Positions 61,937 to 64,000 of a DNA stretch of 64,000 nt are shown here, piece after piece (the first letter of the stretch is position 1; every line of letters starts with the position of its first letter). The notes under the pieces were generated by a model, which had not been told where the DNA came from, ran no database searches, and saw only the letters and a program-made list of their open reading frames with translations. The translations under genes and the position numbers were made by a program. Origin of the DNA: Loxodes magnus (lineage: Eukaryota; Ciliophora; Karyorelictea; Loxodida; Loxodidae); NCBI GenBank assembly GCA_946699065.1, contig CAMPDV010000200.1:1-64000 (forward strand), in the 5' to 3' direction.

Positions 61937-63167
61937 TATTTATATTTTTCGAGTTAATAAGAACCAGTTGATTAGAAAAATCTCTTAAATTTGAATGAAA
62001 TAATAATTTTTAATAGTTATCTAATTAATTTAAAGTTCATTCCTTTGAACTAAATAGCTTGAGTTATATAACTACATTTTTTATCTAATTCTAATAGAAT
62101 TAAAGAGAGCGCTAAATTTATATTTCTGTTTCATCTTAAAATAATAAGATGTTAAGATAAGTTTAATTTATTCATATAAACTAGATAAAAATATTAAAAT
62201 TATAATTTGTATAATTATATGATTCATTCTTATATTATGGATACAATAATTAAATTTGAGAGCTTCCTTATAAAATTTAAAGTTAACTTAAATTTAATCT
62301 GGCTTTATTTTCATCCAATTATATAGATTCTAATTAATTTAGTAATATGAGAATATTTTGAGACCATGAAACTTTTTGATATATTTTACTATATTTCAAA
62401 AATTTTGGTCAGTTTATTAGTGTCCTGTATATTTTCTCTTTTTTAGTTTTCTTATGTAATGTTAGTTTATGATTAAAGGTGTTTTACCTTCATTTATGTA
62501 TTTAAACCTATTTCTATCTTTCCTCGAGATTGCTCCGGAGCCTAAAATTAAATTTTCGTATTCTACCTACTATCCTATCTTGCTTGCTCTTATAGTCTCT
62601 AGTTTCTCTTCCATCACTAGTTGCCTTTTTCTTGTATATATTCCAAGAGCGTTCATCCATAACTGTTTTCTACTCCTTCTTAGTTTGAGCTGTTGATACC
62701 TCTTCCTTTTTTCCTTCTGTTATCTTAGGTTTTGCCAGTAACTCTTTTTGAAATTTAGGAATTTCCTACACTTCCTTCATAAATGTTCATTTGAGCCACA
62801 TTAATAGACATTAGTAGGATTTAACTTCTCGCTTGTATAAAGGTTTGTCAACTTTAATTTCTTCGACCTCCGTATTGTCTTATTTCTTATCCCTTGATTC
62901 AATTTACCTTTGAAATTTTTGCTGATTTTCTACTAGTTGTGTTTATTATCCGTTAATTTCTCTGCATTTTTAATCTTGATTATTGGATTAGCTGTTCGGA
63001 CTCTGAAATATGTTCCAGAAAGCTCTTAGATCTCTCTCCTAAGATATGAGTCTTGATTTTAATTCTTCTTGCTTGTTCAGATTCTCCATTAATTTTTCAT
63101 TGTCCTTTTACAGCTTTCTAACCTCCTGGAGGTTCTGAACCACTTTTATGAGCTATTCCATACTCAT
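61937..63167 (-). pseudogene. Fossil D: zinc-knuckle ORF1-like protein (unit 3/4 junction copy, best-preserved C-terminus)
   Basis: ATG at 63167. One T fewer at 62624-62628 joins the post-knuckle part into a single frame (IYTRKRQLVMEEKLETIRAS, then LILGSGAISRKDRNRFKY) down to the TGA at 62396-62398 and, if that codon is sense, on to about 61937. The coil-to-knuckle frame change remains, so it is still a pseudogene unless programmed frameshifting occurs. Confidence 0.6.
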
Positions 63168-64000
63168 CTGGTAGAAGGATTGAACTCCAAGCCGCCTAGT
63201 GAAGAACAAACTTCATCTCCTTCCTTGGTTTCTCTTATGAGGTTGAAGTATTCGCATGTGTTGTCTTCTGAGCTCGTTTTTGTTCCTCTCCTAGTTATTA
63301 GGATTAAGAAAAAAGTTATGGTTGAGGGAAAAAACTATCCAAGATAGGATTCAAGTTTCCTCTCTAGCTTCTTTGAGGTGGTAAAAATAGCTCTTTTGAA
63401 TTTTTCCATTTTATTTTTACTATTAAAACATTTTTAAAAATAATAATTTTATTTCAGAAATTATTATTATTTACATAAAATAAAGGCATTAATAGTAATT
63501 AAAGCAGTTTTAAATCAATGTTTATATTATATTTAATCCTTAAAAAGACTTTTAATTAATAAATTTTAACTATAAGGGTTAGGGTCATCTTTAATTAGAG
63601 GAAATGTTTCCTCAAATTAAAGACAATTAAAGTTTTTATATTCAATACTCAACTGTACATGTCTTCATCTGAATCAATTTCAAACTGAGATAATTCTTCT
63701 TTCTCTTCAATAAGTTCATAGAATTGTTCTTCCATCTTCTTGTAATTTTTCTCCAGCTTCTCTAAACAAATTCTAAGGTCATTGCTGTCCTTTTAAAGCT
63801 ATTTATTCTGTTACTATTAATTACTAAGATCTTGTTTGATTAGTGTTACACTTAGATCATCTAATATCAGCTTCTTTCTGTAAATACCTCCAAAGTAGTT
63901 ACAATAAAGTCTCCTCGATGTTCCAAATTCTTTATGGTGCTGCTCAAACATTCTTCTTCAGTTCGGACATTACCTCCAAAAATTTCCAACCTTTTGACAA
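62521..64000. repeat. Macrosatellite unit 4 (partial)
   Basis: Start of a fourth copy, cut by the window edge inside fossil A. It carries private substitutions around 62550-63170. In fossil D it has a T run at 62624-62628 one base shorter than in the other copies, which keeps that reading frame open. Confidence 0.95.
63649..64000 (-). pseudogene. Fossil A, unit 4 copy (N-terminal part outside window)
   Basis: C-terminal coil and acidic tail, with terminal TGA at 63649-63651. The window ends inside the zinc-knuckle region. Confidence 0.6.

Larger units (their letters stand above)
40893..62520. repeat. Macrosatellite unit 3 (21,628 bp)
   Basis: Third tandem copy, longest because of the expanded microsatellite at 53372-54858. 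Diagnostic variants match unit 1 up to about 47.13 kb, unit 2 from about 47.41 kb to 58.52 kb, and mostly unit 1 after about 58.83 kb, so it is a mosaic. The stretch 50.38-53.2 kb carries many single-base indels. Confidence 0.97.

Noticed and set aside
1-64000. The tandem array as a pure assembly duplication
   Set aside because: Units differ by real variants (extra GC-rich repeat, microsatellite length, minisatellite length, 22-bp duplication, many substitutions), which simple duplication of one contig would not create. Local errors remain likely in unit 3.

Overview
The window looks like nuclear DNA of a ciliate. It is extremely A+T-rich, and almost nothing is open under the standard code. 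Reading TAA and TAG as Gln gives recognisable proteins: for example, the invariant Gln of the reverse-transcriptase block GVKQGC is a TAA codon at 17449-17475. Many in-frame TGA codons fall where homologous proteins or paralogous copies have Trp. This suggests a UAR=Gln / UGA=Trp (plus stop) code like that of karyorelicts or Condylostoma. A UGA-stop ciliate carrying dead elements is the alternative. No bacterial-type genes, rRNA, tRNA or CRISPR array was seen.

Layout: the whole window is a head-to-tail tandem array of one composite unit. Copies are 1-20223, 20224-40892, 40893-62520 and the start of a fourth at 62521-64000, with unit lengths of 20,223, 20,669 and 21,628 bp. Length differences come mainly from an extra ~430-bp GC-rich repeat in unit 2 and an 11-bp microsatellite grown to about 1.5 kb in unit 3.

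Order within a unit (unit 1 coordinates): zinc-knuckle ORF1 fossil D (minus, runs off the left edge); fossil A (minus, 1130-1958); GC-rich repeat L (plus, 2510-2820); a 40-bp stem-loop motif (3185) and a ~350-bp dispersed repeat (3240-3592); an unrecognised 405-codon plus-strand ORF (3838-5058, intact only in unit 2); fossil B (minus, ~5520-6236); an A+T-rich gap; GC-rich repeat R (minus, 7715-8016), inverted relative to L; an inverted broken RING-gene copy (minus, ~8530-8990); a short open segment (9083-9406); fossil E (plus, 9699-10560); a 499-codon RING/coiled-coil gene (plus, 10934-12433) followed by the 11-bp microsatellite; a 60-bp direct duplication and a 19-bp minisatellite (13160-13580); fossil C (minus, 13630-14935); an open linker (15130-16150); a non-LTR reverse transcriptase fossil (minus, ~16150-18463); the second ~350-bp repeat; then fossil D of the next unit.

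Most of the content is therefore nested, decayed non-LTR retrotransposons (CCHC ORF1-like proteins and one RT) that were amplified as a block after they had died, since the same frameshifts occur in every unit. The two candidates for something beyond retrotransposon debris are the RING gene (reading frame without indels in units 1 and 2) and the 405-codon ORF (frame intact in unit 2). The GC-rich repeat with several perfect short hairpins is the most distinctive non-coding element.
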